DNA from: an uncultured Fretibacterium sp.
GTDB taxonomy: Bacteria; Synergistota; Synergistia; Synergistales; Aminobacteriaceae
Direction of reading: 5' to 3'
Assembly: GCF_963548695.1 (NCBI RefSeq)
Contig: NZ_CAUUWA010000009.1
Coordinates: 1-56,671 of the forward strand
DNA length: 56,671 bases
Positions 7,862-16,633 of this stretch are shown piece by piece (positions within the stretch are counted from its first letter, which is position 1; each line of letters begins with the position of its first letter). The notes beneath the pieces were generated by a model that did no database searches, was not told the origin of the DNA, and saw only the letters and a program-made list of their open reading frames with translations. The position numbers and the translations under genes are program-made.

Positions 7862-9041
7862 TGAACTGACCCTCTACGTCCAGGGGCTTTTCCTCTCGGA
7901 CCTCATGCTCAAGTCCCTGATCGTGGCGGGCGAGATCGCTGAGTTCAAACGACACACAAGCGGCCATTGCTACTTCACGCTTCTTGGGAGGGAGAGCAGG
8001 GTCGCTTGCGCTATCTTCAAGCAGTACGCGGGCTTCCTTCCCCGCTGGCCCGAAAACGGCGACAGCGTGCTGGTGGAGGGGAGCGTAGGCGTCTACCCCC
8101 AGAGGGGCGTTTACCAACTCTATGCGAAGCGCATAATCCCCGTTGGGGCTGGGGCCATCGACAGGGCCCGTCAGGAGCTGAAGGCACGGTTGACCCAGGA
8201 GGGGCTCTTCCGCCCCGAGCTGAAGCGCCCCATTCCCGCCTACCCCGAGCGTGCGGCCATCGTGACCTCCGCGACCGGGGCGGCCCTGAGGGATGTCCTG
8301 CGCATCGCCTCGCGGCGCTATCCGCTCTGCGAGGTGTTGGTCATCCCGGCTCAGGTCCAGGGTTCGGAGGCGCCGGAGGAGATCGCCCGCGCCCTTGCGC
8401 GTGTCGCGCTTCTGGAGCGGCTGGATTGCGTTCTGTTGGTGCGCGGCGGAGGAAGCCGGGAGGACCTGGTCCCCTTTGACGACGAACGCGTGGTCCGCGC
8501 CGTGCGTTCCTGCCCGGTCCCCGTCGTGAGTGGCGTTGGGCACGAGATCGACGAGACGTTGTGCGACCTGGCCGCCGACCTGAGTGCCTCGACGCCCTCC
8601 GCTGCGGCGGAGCTGGTCTTTCCCGACCGAAGAGAGATCCTGGATCGTCTGGTGTTGGTCCGTTCCCATATGGTTGGGGCCGTCCGCCGGCGACTCGCGG
8701 AGGGGGAAAAGCGCTGCGGCGATTTTCTCGAGGCTCTGCGTTCCCATGTCTCCCGTCGTCTGGGAGCGGCGGAGGCGGAGCTCTCGTCCCGTTCCCTGCG
8801 CCTCTTCTCCGGGATGCGGCTCTGTGTGTCGGAGGCGAGGAACGCCCTGTCTGTCCGCTCGGCCTCCCTGGACGCCCTCTCCCCGCTGGGGTCCCTGGCG
8901 CGGGGGTTCGTGACCTGCGAGCGTGATGGCAGAAGGCTTATTTCGGTGCGGGAGGTCTCCCGGGGGGACAGGCTGGAGGTCCGGTTCGCCGACGGCAGGG
9001 TGGAGTGCGCGGCGGACGATGTGAAGGAGGAACGTCCTTGA
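7821..9041 (+). CDS. xseA: Exonuclease VII large subunit
   Basis: A 406-residue large subunit of exonuclease VII, which degrades single-stranded DNA. The N-terminal OB-fold (about 8-100, LTVDELTLYVQGLF, then GHCYFTLLGRESRVACAIF) is followed by the catalytic domain with RGGGSREDLVPFDDE (about residue 210) and VSGVGHEIDETLCDLAADL (about 237). A coiled coil at 280-370 and a C-terminal strand region (SLARGFVTC) complete the family plan. The small subunit gene xseB, which often follows directly, is not here: the next gene is mtnA, starting in a 4-base TTGA overlap. Confidence 0.94.
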   Translation: MAPRRPERSQLTVDELTLYVQGLFLSDLMLKSLIVAGEIAEFKRHTSGHCYFTLLGRESRVACAIFKQYAGFLPRWPENGDSVLVEGSVGVYPQRGVYQLYAKRIIPVGAGAIDRARQELKARLTQEGLFRPELKRPIPAYPERAAIVTSATGAALRDVLRIASRRYPLCEVLVIPAQVQGSEAPEEIARALARVALLERLDCVLLVRGGGSREDLVPFDDERVVRAVRSCPVPVVSGVGHEIDETLCDLAADLSASTPSAAAELVFPDRREILDRLVLVRSHMVGAVRRRLAEGEKRCGDFLEALRSHVSRRLGAAEAELSSRSLRLFSGMRLCVSEARNALSVRSASLDALSPLGSLARGFVTCERDGRRLISVREVSRGDRLEVRFADGRVECAADDVKEERP

Positions 9042-10042
9042 GGACGATCGAGTCGGTCGAATGGATTGAGAAGGATGGGGCGCTGAGGCTTCTGGACCAG
9101 CGCGCCCTTCCGGGCAGGGAGGCTTATGTCGTCTGCCGTGCCGTCGAGGATGTTGCGCTTGCCATCGAGAACATGACGGTGCGCGGGGCCCCGGCCATAG
9201 GGATCGCCGCCGCTTACGGCGTCGTCCTGGCGGCTGACGGCGGCCGCGTTGCGGTCCTTGAGGCGATCGAGCGCCTCAAGCGGACACGCCCCACGGCGGT
9301 CAATCTTTTCGAGGCACTGAACCGGATGCGCGCGATTCTCGAGGCGGGGCCTTCTTCGGAGGGGGAGGGGTTTTCGGGTCTGTTGCTGGACGAGGCCTTT
9401 CGGATCCATGAGGCCGACATCGAGGCGAACCGGAGGATGGGTGCCTACGGGGCGGAGCTGCTTCCGAAGACGGTCGTGGTCCTGACCCACTGCAACGCCG
9501 GGGCCATTGCGACCGGTGGACATGGGACCGCGCTGGGGGTGCTGCGTTCGGCCCGGGAGGCCGGAAAGACCGTTCGCGTCTATGCGGACGAGACGCGCCC
9601 GCTTCTGCAGGGGGCGCGCCTGACTGTTTGGGAGCTGGCCCGGGACGGGTTCGACGTCACCCTGATCGCGGACGGGATGGCCGGGGCCCTGATGCGCGCG
9701 AAGCGGATTGATGCCGTCATCGTGGGGGCGGACCGTATCGCGGCCAACGGGGACACGGCCAACAAGATCGGGACCTATGCCCTGGCGGTGCTCGCTGCGG
9801 CGCACGGGGTCCCTTTTTACGTGGCTGCGCCCTGGAGCACGTTTGACCTTACCTTGGCCGACGGATCGGGCATTCCGATCGAGGAGCGGTCGGAGGAGGA
9901 GATGCGCGGTCTGCCCAACGGGCAGCGCGTGCCCGATGCCGTGAAGATCTGGAACCCGGCCTTCGACGTGACCCCGGCCCGCTATATCGCGGCCATCGTG
10001 ACCGAGCGGGGGGTCTTCCGCCCGCCCTACAGTTTTTCTTGA
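9038..10042 (+). CDS. mtnA: S-methyl-5-thioribose-1-phosphate isomerase
   Basis: A 334-residue enzyme that converts methylthioribose-1-phosphate to methylthioribulose-1-phosphate in methionine salvage. The TTG at 9038 is used: AAGGAGG at 9024-9030 is seven bases away, and the codon overlaps the xseA stop. Motifs are MTVRGAPAIGIAAAYG (about residue 48), the catalytic cysteine in THCNAGAIATGGHGT (about 150) and the catalytic aspartate in VIVGADRIAANGDTANKIG (about 230). A long insertion is absent, so it is a standard isomerase rather than an eIF2B subunit. It is followed by the SAH hydrolase homologue and deaminase, which gives the group a salvage theme. Confidence 0.94.
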   Translation: MRTIESVEWIEKDGALRLLDQRALPGREAYVVCRAVEDVALAIENMTVRGAPAIGIAAAYGVVLAADGGRVAVLEAIERLKRTRPTAVNLFEALNRMRAILEAGPSSEGEGFSGLLLDEAFRIHEADIEANRRMGAYGAELLPKTVVVLTHCNAGAIATGGHGTALGVLRSAREAGKTVRVYADETRPLLQGARLTVWELARDGFDVTLIADGMAGALMRAKRIDAVIVGADRIAANGDTANKIGTYALAVLAAAHGVPFYVAAPWSTFDLTLADGSGIPIEERSEEEMRGLPNGQRVPDAVKIWNPAFDVTPARYIAAIVTERGVFRPPYSFS

Positions 10043-10064
10043 GGAGCTTTTTTGATTCGGGGTT

Positions 10065-10112
10065 CCCAGGGGACGAGTCCCCTGGGTGGGGGGATGGGGG
10101 CGAAGCCCCCAT
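10065..10112 (+). terminator. Twin GC-rich hairpins between mtnA and ahcY
   Basis: CCCAGGGGAC (10065-10074) pairs perfectly with GTCCCCTGGG (10077-10086). ATGGGGGC (10094-10101) pairs perfectly with GCCCCCAT (10105-10112), with GAA as loop and GAAGTTTTTT after it. The second hairpin could terminate or attenuate transcription in front of ahcY. The paired design looks like an intergenic repeat family, but no second copy is in this window. Confidence 0.55.
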
Positions 10113-10150
10113 GAAGTTTTTTCCGGATTTTTGACTGTGGAGGGATCGTA

Positions 10151-11395
10151 TTGGAGAAGTATCACGTTGCGGATATGGCGTTGGCGGAGCACGGCTGGAA
10201 CAAAATTGTTTGGGCCTGGCAGTACATGCCGTCGCTTCAGTTCCTGTACAACAAGTACAAGGATGCGCAGCCCTTCAGGGGGGCGACGATTGCCGCATGC
10301 CTTCATCTGGAGGCGAAGACGGCCAATCTGCTGCTGACCCTCTCCCATCTGGGGGCGACGGTCGCCGCCTGCGGAAGCAATCCGTTGTCCACCCAGGACG
10401 ACATCTGCGCGGCCCTCGCGGACAAGGGCGTGCGCGTCTACAGCCACCGGGGCATGAGTACCGAGGAATACTTCGGCTACGTGCGCACCGTCCTGGGATA
10501 TAAACCGAACGTCATCGTGGACGACGGGGCCGACCTCGTGGCCACGATTCACCAGGAGATGCCGGAGCTGATCCCGGGCATCCTGGGAGGATCGGAGGAG
10601 ACGACCTCCGGCGTCAAGCGCCTGAGGGCCATGGCGAACGAGGGCGTTCTGAAGTTCCCCATGATCGCGGTCAACGACGCGCTTAGCAAGTACCTGTTCG
10701 ACAACCGTTACGGGACGGGGCAGTCGGTGTGGGACGGCTTCGTCCGCACCACGAACATGGTAGTGGCGGGCAAGACGGTCGTCGTGGTCGGCTACGGCTG
10801 GTGCGGGCGCGGTGTCGCCATGCGGGCGGCCGGGCTGGGGGCCAGGGTGATCGTGACGGAGGTCGATCCGCACAAGGCCTGCGAGGCCTTGATGGACGGC
10901 TTTGACGTGATGAGCATGGAGCAGGCGTCCCGGGTCGGGGATATCTTCCTGACCCTGACGGGCAACATCCATGTGATTCGCAGGGAGCATTTCGAGCTGA
11001 TGAAGAACGGCGCCGTGCTGGGCAACGCGGGGCACTTCGACGTGGAGATCAGCAAGCCGGACCTCGCGGCCCTGGCGGACCATGTGGAGCATCTGCGCGA
11101 CAACATCGATACCTACGTCCTGAAGGACGGCCGCAGGCTGAACCTGCTGGGCGAGGGGCGCCTGACGAACCTGGCCTGCGCGGACGGGCACCCCATCGAG
11201 ATCATGGACCTGAGCTTCTCGCTCCAGCTGGAGTCCGCACTGCACGTCTACACCCACAAGATGGCCCCCGGCCTGTATGCCGTGCCCGAGGAGACGGACC
11301 GCGCCGTCATGGAGTCGAAACTGGCGGCACTGGGCATCAAGATCGACAGGATGACGACTGAGCAGGTCGAGTATATGAAAAGCTGGGTAGAGTAG
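10151..11395 (+). CDS. ahcY: S-adenosylhomocysteine hydrolase family protein (SAH or S-inosylhomocysteine hydrolase)
   Basis: A 414-residue NAD-dependent hydrolase that releases homocysteine from S-adenosyl- or S-inosylhomocysteine. Visible landmarks are SNPLSTQDD (about 78), DDGADLV (about 126), GGSEETTSGVKRL (about 150), the Lys/Asp region VNDALSKYLFDNRYG (about 178), the NAD site VVVVGYGWCGRGVAMRAAG (about 215) and GNAGHFDVEI (about 295). It is of the short type. The YGTGQS segment has threonine where vertebrate enzymes have the active-site cysteine. TTG start with GGAGGG six bases away. A deaminase gene for SAH/MTA follows 26 bases later, so the physiological substrate may be the deaminated form, as for the Methanocaldococcus enzyme; this is inference. 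Confidence 0.9.
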   Translation: MEKYHVADMALAEHGWNKIVWAWQYMPSLQFLYNKYKDAQPFRGATIAACLHLEAKTANLLLTLSHLGATVAACGSNPLSTQDDICAALADKGVRVYSHRGMSTEEYFGYVRTVLGYKPNVIVDDGADLVATIHQEMPELIPGILGGSEETTSGVKRLRAMANEGVLKFPMIAVNDALSKYLFDNRYGTGQSVWDGFVRTTNMVVAGKTVVVVGYGWCGRGVAMRAAGLGARVIVTEVDPHKACEALMDGFDVMSMEQASRVGDIFLTLTGNIHVIRREHFELMKNGAVLGNAGHFDVEISKPDLAALADHVEHLRDNIDTYVLKDGRRLNLLGEGRLTNLACADGHPIEIMDLSFSLQLESALHVYTHKMAPGLYAVPEETDRAVMESKLAALGIKIDRMTTEQVEYMKSWVE

Positions 11396-11421
11396 AGGCC
11401 TGGCCGTAGGAGGCATTCGAG

Positions 11422-12714
11422 ATGGCGACGCTGTTCAAGGATGTGCTGATGCTGGACGGTGGAGGGGAGCGGGCGAAGCGAGGGCACCTGCTTGTCTCCA
11501 AGGGAAGGATCGCCCAGGTCCTGGATGTCGGCGAGACGCCGCCGGGGGCGGACAAGGTCGTGGCCGGACATGGGCGAATGGCCGTGCTGCCCGGCTTCGT
11601 CAACGCGCACACCCATGCGGCCATGACGCTCCTGAGGGGGCTCGGCGAGGAAGCGCCCCTGATGGAATGGCTGCAGAAGAAGATCTGGCCCGTCGAGGAA
11701 AAGCTGACGTCCGATTACATCTATTGGGGGACCCTGTCGGCCATCCTGGAGATGCTGGCCTGTGGGACGACCTGCTTTGCCGATATGTACTTCGAGATGG
11801 ATCGCGTGGCCGAGGCGGCCCTGCAATCGGGCATCCGCGCGGCGCTTTGCCGCGGCATCACGGCGGGGCCTCCCGGCAAGGTGCAGCGTTCTTTGAAGGA
11901 GAACCTGGAGCTCGCGGAGCGCTGGCATGGGCGGGAGGGGCTGTTGACCGTCCAGCTTGGGCCTCACGCGCCCTACACCGTTCCCGTCGAGGATATGGAG
12001 GCGATCGTCGGAACGGCCCGGGAGCGCGGGCTGGGGGTGCACTTCCATTTCCTGGAGACGGAGTGGGAGCTGAACTACATCCGAGACGAGCTCAAGATGG
12101 ACCCGGAGCGGTACCTCGAGGCGATGGGGCTGCTCTCGACCCCTGGGACGGTGCTGGCCCACGCGGTCTGGCTGGACCCGTCCAGTGCGGAGCGTCTGGA
12201 CCTCTCCCATGTGACGCTGGTCCACAATCCCTGCAGCAACCTCAAGCTGGGCAGCGGGGTCATGCCCCTTCAATCGTGGCTGGGCCGGGACGTCGGCCTT
12301 GCCCTCGGCACGGACGGTGCGTCCAGCAACAACCGCCTGGACATCTGGGAGGAGATGCGGACCGCCGCGCTGCTTCATAAAGGGGTGGGCCGGGACCCCA
12401 CCTGCGTCCCGGCACTGGACGTGCTGCGCATGGCGACCTACGAGGGGGCGCGGGCATTCGGCTTCACCCGGAAGGGCATGATCCGAGAGGGCTGGGTGGC
12501 GGACCTCGTCCTGGTGGACCTGGACCGGCCGCACTACATCGGGGCGGACGAGGAGAACCTGGCGATGTACGTCGTCTATGCGGGGAGCTCCGCCGATGTC
12601 GTCGGGACGATGGTGAACGGAAAGTGGCTCTATCGGAACGGGGACACCCCCACGCTCGACAGCCGGGAGATCGTGCAGAAGGCCCGGGAGGCCCGGGAGG
12701 CCATAACCCGTTGA
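11422..12714 (+). CDS. mtaD: 5'-methylthioadenosine/S-adenosylhomocysteine deaminase
   Basis: A 430-residue metal-dependent amidohydrolase that deaminates MTA and SAH to the inosine forms. The HxH metal site is in GFVNAHTHAAMTLLRG (about residue 60), with further ligands in HFHFLETEWE (about 205), LAHAVWLD (about 240) and the GTDGASSNNRLDIWEEMR block (about 295), all typical of the MtaD/DadD group rather than guanine deaminase or TrzN. AGGAGG at 11408-11413 sits eight bases before the ATG. A 9-base duplication near the 3' end (GCCCGGGAG twice) gives the KAREAREA tail. Last gene before a strong terminator. Confidence 0.93.
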   Translation: MATLFKDVLMLDGGGERAKRGHLLVSKGRIAQVLDVGETPPGADKVVAGHGRMAVLPGFVNAHTHAAMTLLRGLGEEAPLMEWLQKKIWPVEEKLTSDYIYWGTLSAILEMLACGTTCFADMYFEMDRVAEAALQSGIRAALCRGITAGPPGKVQRSLKENLELAERWHGREGLLTVQLGPHAPYTVPVEDMEAIVGTARERGLGVHFHFLETEWELNYIRDELKMDPERYLEAMGLLSTPGTVLAHAVWLDPSSAERLDLSHVTLVHNPCSNLKLGSGVMPLQSWLGRDVGLALGTDGASSNNRLDIWEEMRTAALLHKGVGRDPTCVPALDVLRMATYEGARAFGFTRKGMIREGWVADLVLVDLDRPHYIGADEENLAMYVVYAGSSADVVGTMVNGKWLYRNGDTPTLDSREIVQKAREAREAITR

Positions 12715-12738
12715 GCGGCGATAGCGTACGAACGAGAG

Positions 12739-12779
12739 AAAAGGCGGCCCTTCCCCTCAGGCGGGAGGGGCCGCCTTTT
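12739..12779. terminator. Bidirectional terminator between mtaD and the flavoprotein gene
   Basis: AAAAGGCGGCCC (12739-12750) pairs with GGGCCGCCTTTT (12768-12779), with further pairing inward (TCCC/GGGA). A and T runs on both flanks suit both converging units. The stop codon of the minus-strand gene lies inside it. Confidence 0.9.
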
Positions 12780-14016
12780 CTGGATGTCCGGCCCTCCCGG
12801 CCACGTATCCGGTGCTCCAGCAGATCTGGAGGTTGAACCCGCCCGAGGGGCCGTTCAGGTCCAGGACCTCTCCGGCAAAGTAGAGGTTGTCGCAGAGCTT
12901 CGAGCGCATCGTCCCGGGTTCTATTTCCCTCAGGGACACCCCGCCGCGGGTGACGATGGCGTGGTTGAAGCCCCAGAGTCCGTTGACGGTCAGGACGATG
13001 TTCTTCAGCAGGGCCGCGAGGTCCGATTGCTCCTCCGGGGAGACGTAGGCCGCGGGCTTGTCCGATGGGACGTCCGAGAGCTCCAGGATCAGCGGGATGA
13101 GCGGCCCCGGAACAAGATCACGCAGCGCTCCTGCGAAGAGGCGGTCGTGGTGCTTCTCGAAGTCGCGCACCACGCGGTCCGAGAGCTGCCGCAGATCCAG
13201 CGCCGGCTTCAAATCGATGGAAAACCGCACCGTACCCCTGGCCATCCAGTCGGGGATGCGGGAGCTGAGCTCCATGACGATGGGGCCGCTGACCCCGAAG
13301 TTCGTGAACTCCATCTCCCCGAAGCGTTCCTCGGCCTTCTCCCCGTTCACCGTCACGGTAAGGCGGACGTTGCGCAGGTTGTAGCCCCGCGCCAGCTTGA
13401 CCCAGGTTTCCTGCGTCCTGACGGGGACGAGGGCCGGGGTCGGCTCCACCACCGTATGCCCCGCCTGGGCCGCGAAGCGGTAGCCGTCCCCCGTGGACCC
13501 CGTCCTGGGGTAGGATTTTCCGCCCGTCGTCACGATGTAGCGCTCGGCCTCCAGCTCCTCGATCGCCGTGACGAGGCGCTCGACGCGCCCGTTCCTGAGC
13601 TTCAGCGAGCGGACCGGCGACTCCCTCAGGATGCGCACCCCGCCCTTCTTGCAGAGGATCAGGAGGGCGTCCAGAACGCGCTGTCCCCCGCCCTCGGCGG
13701 GGAAGACCCGCCCCCCCCGTTCCGTCACCGTCCGAATCCCGAGAGAATTGAAGAACTCGATGGTTTGGGCCGGTCCGAGGCGGCTGAAGGCCGAGTGCAG
13801 GAATCGGCCGTTCTCCCCGTAGCGCGAGAGGAACGCCGTGACGTCCGGCTCCGCGTTGGTGATGTTGCAGCGCCGCCTGCCGGCCAGCAGAAGTTTTTCC
13901 CCCAGCGAGGCGTTCTTCTCGACCAGCAGGACGCGCTCGCCGACGGCTGCGGCCTGTCCCGCCGCCATCAGCCCCGCAGGGCCGCCCCCGATGACGATCG
14001 TATCGAAGCGCTCCAC
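12757..14016 (-). CDS. NAD(P)/FAD-dependent oxidoreductase, BaiN/HI0933 family
   Basis: A 419-residue flavoprotein. The N-terminal FAD-binding motif is VIGGGPAGLMAAGQAA (about residue 8), followed by LLAGRRRCNITNAEPD (about 45) and a C-terminal NLYFAGEVLDLNGPSGGFNLQICWSTGYVAG, the hallmark of the HI0933/BaiN family. Members include a bile-acid reductase, but most have no assigned substrate, so none is claimed here. The GTG at 14016 starts two bases after the tex stop, so the two genes are probably cotranscribed and coupled. The open frame continues far upstream antisense to tex only because of high GC; that extension is not real. Confidence 0.9.
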   Translation of the reverse strand: MERFDTIVIGGGPAGLMAAGQAAAVGERVLLVEKNASLGEKLLLAGRRRCNITNAEPDVTAFLSRYGENGRFLHSAFSRLGPAQTIEFFNSLGIRTVTERGGRVFPAEGGGQRVLDALLILCKKGGVRILRESPVRSLKLRNGRVERLVTAIEELEAERYIVTTGGKSYPRTGSTGDGYRFAAQAGHTVVEPTPALVPVRTQETWVKLARGYNLRNVRLTVTVNGEKAEERFGEMEFTNFGVSGPIVMELSSRIPDWMARGTVRFSIDLKPALDLRQLSDRVVRDFEKHHDRLFAGALRDLVPGPLIPLILELSDVPSDKPAAYVSPEEQSDLAALLKNIVLTVNGLWGFNHAIVTRGGVSLREIEPGTMRSKLCDNLYFAGEVLDLNGPSGGFNLQICWSTGYVAGRAGHPEKAAPPA

Positions 14017-14018
14017 GG

Positions 14019-16346
14019 TCAGCCGTTCCCTCTGCGGGACCTGGGGGGCGCCTTTTGGGGCTCCGCCTCCTTCAGCTGCTCGCGGAGGATGGAGCCCATC
14101 GAGAGGTCGGGCTTGTCGTCCCGTTCCCTTCGCCGCCGGGTCCCCGGGGCGCCGCCGTCCCGCGCCGCCCTTCCGGCCCCCTCCCCGAGGTCCGATTTCC
14201 TCAGGGACAGGGCGATGCGCCTGCGCGGCTCGTCCACCTCGAGGACCGCTGCGCGGACCTTCTGTCCGGGCTTGAGGTGGGCCTGAGGGTTCTCGACGAA
14301 GGTGTCGGCGATGCGGCTGACGTGCACCAGCCCATCCTGGTGAACTCCGATGTCCACAAATGCCCCGAAGGCGGTGACGTTGGTCACGATCCCCGGCAGC
14401 ACCTGTCCGGCCCGAAGGTCCTTGATCTCGTGAACGTCGGGGTCGAAGGCGAAGACCTCGAAGGCGGCGCGGGGGTCGCGCCCGGGTTTTTCGAGCTCCT
14501 GGAGGATGTCCCTGAGGGTGGGCAGCCCCGCCGTGTCCGAGACGAAGCGCTCGGGCTCGATGCGGGCCCTGAGCTCCGGGGAGGTCATGAGGTCCCCGAC
14601 CGTGCAGGAGAGGGCCTGGGCCATCCGACTGACGGTCCCATAGTTCTCGGGGTGGACGGCGCTGGCGTCCAGCGGGTTCTCGCCGCCGAGGACCCTCAGG
14701 AAGCCGATGGACTGCTCGTAGGTCTTGGGGCCCAGACGGGGGACCTTCCTCATGGCCTCGCGGCTGGGGAAGGGGCCGTTGGCCTCGCGGTACTTGACGA
14801 TCTGAGCGACGACCTGCCGGTTCAGCCCGGAGACGTAGGAGAGGATCTCGGGGCTGGCCGTGTTGACGTTCACCCCGACGGCGTTGACGCAGTGGATCAC
14901 CACGTCGTCCAGAGCCTGTTTGAGCTCCTTCTGGTCCACGTCGTGCTGGTACTGTCCCACGCCGATGGACTTCGGGTCTATTTTGACCAGCTCGGCCATG
15001 GGGTCCATCAGACGGCGGCCGATGGACACGGCGCCGCGCACCGTGACGTCGTGGTCGGGAAACTCGCGCCGCGCGGCCTCGGAGGCGGAGTAGATGGACG
15101 CGCCGCTCTCGTTGACGGAGGCGACGACGACCTCGGGCGGAAGGCCGAGCCCGCGCACGAAGGACTCCGTCTCCCGACCCGCCGTGCCGTTGCCGACGGC
15201 AATGGCCTCGATGGCGTAGCGTCCCACCAGACTGCGCAGCGTCTCGGCTGCGGCCTCGCGCTGCCGTTCGGACGCGTGGAGGTAGATCACGGTGTCGTAC
15301 AGCAGGTTGCCCTGGGGGTCCAGGCAGACGACCTTGCAGCCGGTCCGTATGCCGGGGTCGATGGCGAGCGTCGCCCTCTGTCCCATGGGTGCGGACATGA
15401 GCACCTCGCGGACGTTGGCGGCGAAGATCCGGATCGCCTCGGCGTCCGCCCGCTTCTTCAGGGCCCCCCGCAGCTCGTTCTCCATGGAGCCCCTCAGAAG
15501 GCGCCGATAGCCGTCCTCGGCGGCGTCGGCAACGAGGCGGGATGCCGGCCCCGTCCCGTGGACGAAACGGCGCTTGAGGATGGAGAGGGCCTCCTCCTCC
15601 GGAGGAACGGCGCTCAGGGACAGGAAACCCTCCCGTTCCCCGCGGAGGATCGCCAGCACGCGGTGCGAGGGCATCGCTGAGGCGGGCTCCCTCCAGTCGA
15701 AGTAGTCCCGATAGTTCGCCCCCTCCTCCTCCTTGCCCTTGACGCAGGAGCTGGAGAGGACGGCCTTGCGGGCGAAGAGACGGCGCGTCTCCTGACGTGC
15801 CTCGGGGTCCTCGCTGAACCGCTCGGCCAGGATGTCCATGGCCCCGGCCAGCGCCTCCTCGGCGGAGGCGACCCCCTTGGTCTCGTCGACGAAGGGCCGT
15901 GCCGCCGACGAGGGATCGAGCGTCTCTGACTGGTCCAGGAGCAGGTCCGCCAGGGGGCTCAGCCCCTTTTCGGCGGCGATGGAGGCCCGCGTTCTGCGCT
16001 TGGGACGCCAGGGCAGGTAGACGTCCTCCAGGGCCGTCAGGGTACGGGCCCCCAGAACGGAGTTCCTGAGCTCGTCGGTCAGGAGCTCTCGTTCGGCCAG
16101 GGACTCGAGGATGGCGGCCCGGCGTTTTTCGAGCTCGGCCATCCTGCCGCTCCGGTCTCGTATCGCGGTGATGACGGTCTCGTCCAGCGAGCCGGTGGCC
16201 TCCTTGCGGTAGCGGGCGATGAAGGGAACGGTGCATCCCTCCTCGAAGAGGGCCAGTACGGACCGCACCTGCGAGCCCGTCAGCTTCAGCTCCTTCGAGA
16301 TCTGTTCCGGGATGTCGATGGAGGGGCTCAGCACCTCCGCTGCCAT
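14019..16346 (-). CDS. tex: Tex family RNA-binding transcription accessory protein
   Basis: A 775-residue Tex protein, a nucleic-acid-binding factor of the Spt6 kind. Order visible: N-terminal helical region (EQISKELKLTGSQVRSVLAL), YqgF-like RNase H domain (TLAIDPGIRTGCKVVCLDPQG, about 330), helix-hairpin-helix modules (VGVNVNTASPEILSYVSGL, about 500) and an S1 domain (about 640-710, VLPGIVTNVTAFGAFVDIG). A basic tail of about 50 residues follows. The ATG at 16346 has AAGGAG eight bases upstream; an ATG at 16355 is too close to it. Length is normal for the family. Confidence 0.95.
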   Translation of the reverse strand: MAAEVLSPSIDIPEQISKELKLTGSQVRSVLALFEEGCTVPFIARYRKEATGSLDETVITAIRDRSGRMAELEKRRAAILESLAERELLTDELRNSVLGARTLTALEDVYLPWRPKRRTRASIAAEKGLSPLADLLLDQSETLDPSSAARPFVDETKGVASAEEALAGAMDILAERFSEDPEARQETRRLFARKAVLSSSCVKGKEEEGANYRDYFDWREPASAMPSHRVLAILRGEREGFLSLSAVPPEEEALSILKRRFVHGTGPASRLVADAAEDGYRRLLRGSMENELRGALKKRADAEAIRIFAANVREVLMSAPMGQRATLAIDPGIRTGCKVVCLDPQGNLLYDTVIYLHASERQREAAAETLRSLVGRYAIEAIAVGNGTAGRETESFVRGLGLPPEVVVASVNESGASIYSASEAARREFPDHDVTVRGAVSIGRRLMDPMAELVKIDPKSIGVGQYQHDVDQKELKQALDDVVIHCVNAVGVNVNTASPEILSYVSGLNRQVVAQIVKYREANGPFPSREAMRKVPRLGPKTYEQSIGFLRVLGGENPLDASAVHPENYGTVSRMAQALSCTVGDLMTSPELRARIEPERFVSDTAGLPTLRDILQELEKPGRDPRAAFEVFAFDPDVHEIKDLRAGQVLPGIVTNVTAFGAFVDIGVHQDGLVHVSRIADTFVENPQAHLKPGQKVRAAVLEVDEPRRRIALSLRKSDLGEGAGRAARDGGAPGTRRRRERDDKPDLSMGSILREQLKEAEPQKAPPRSRRGNG

Positions 16347-16633
16347 CCGAATCATCTCCTTCCTCACGGTTCCTTTTATTGGGCGGAGGACGGGTCCGCC
16401 GCCCGGTCCGCACCCGGCATTATAATACGTGCTTCCGGGATAGCCAAACGGTTTCGTCCCGATATTTTCGGTTGACAGACCCATTCCGTTGGGATATAAG
16501 TGGCGTGTTTCTCAAAAAGTCGCGGAAAGGTCTTTATGTAAAGGCCTCTATAATTGTGGAGAAGGGGCTTATTGTAGGGATAGTTCGTCCGGCTGGGCGC
16601 TGCGACTGGGGAGCGGGTGGGTGAGGACAGTCG

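Noticed and set aside
8351..11416. A 1021-codon minus-strand frame opposite xseA, mtnA and ahcY.
   Set aside because: Low-complexity His/Gln/Arg/Gly-rich composition typical of antisense frames in GC-rich genes; the plus strand encodes three clear enzymes.
12757..16413. One continuous 1218-codon minus-strand frame suggesting a giant fusion.
   Set aside because: Only the last 419 codons look like protein (BaiN family). The rest is a shifted antisense-like reading of tex, kept open by high GC.
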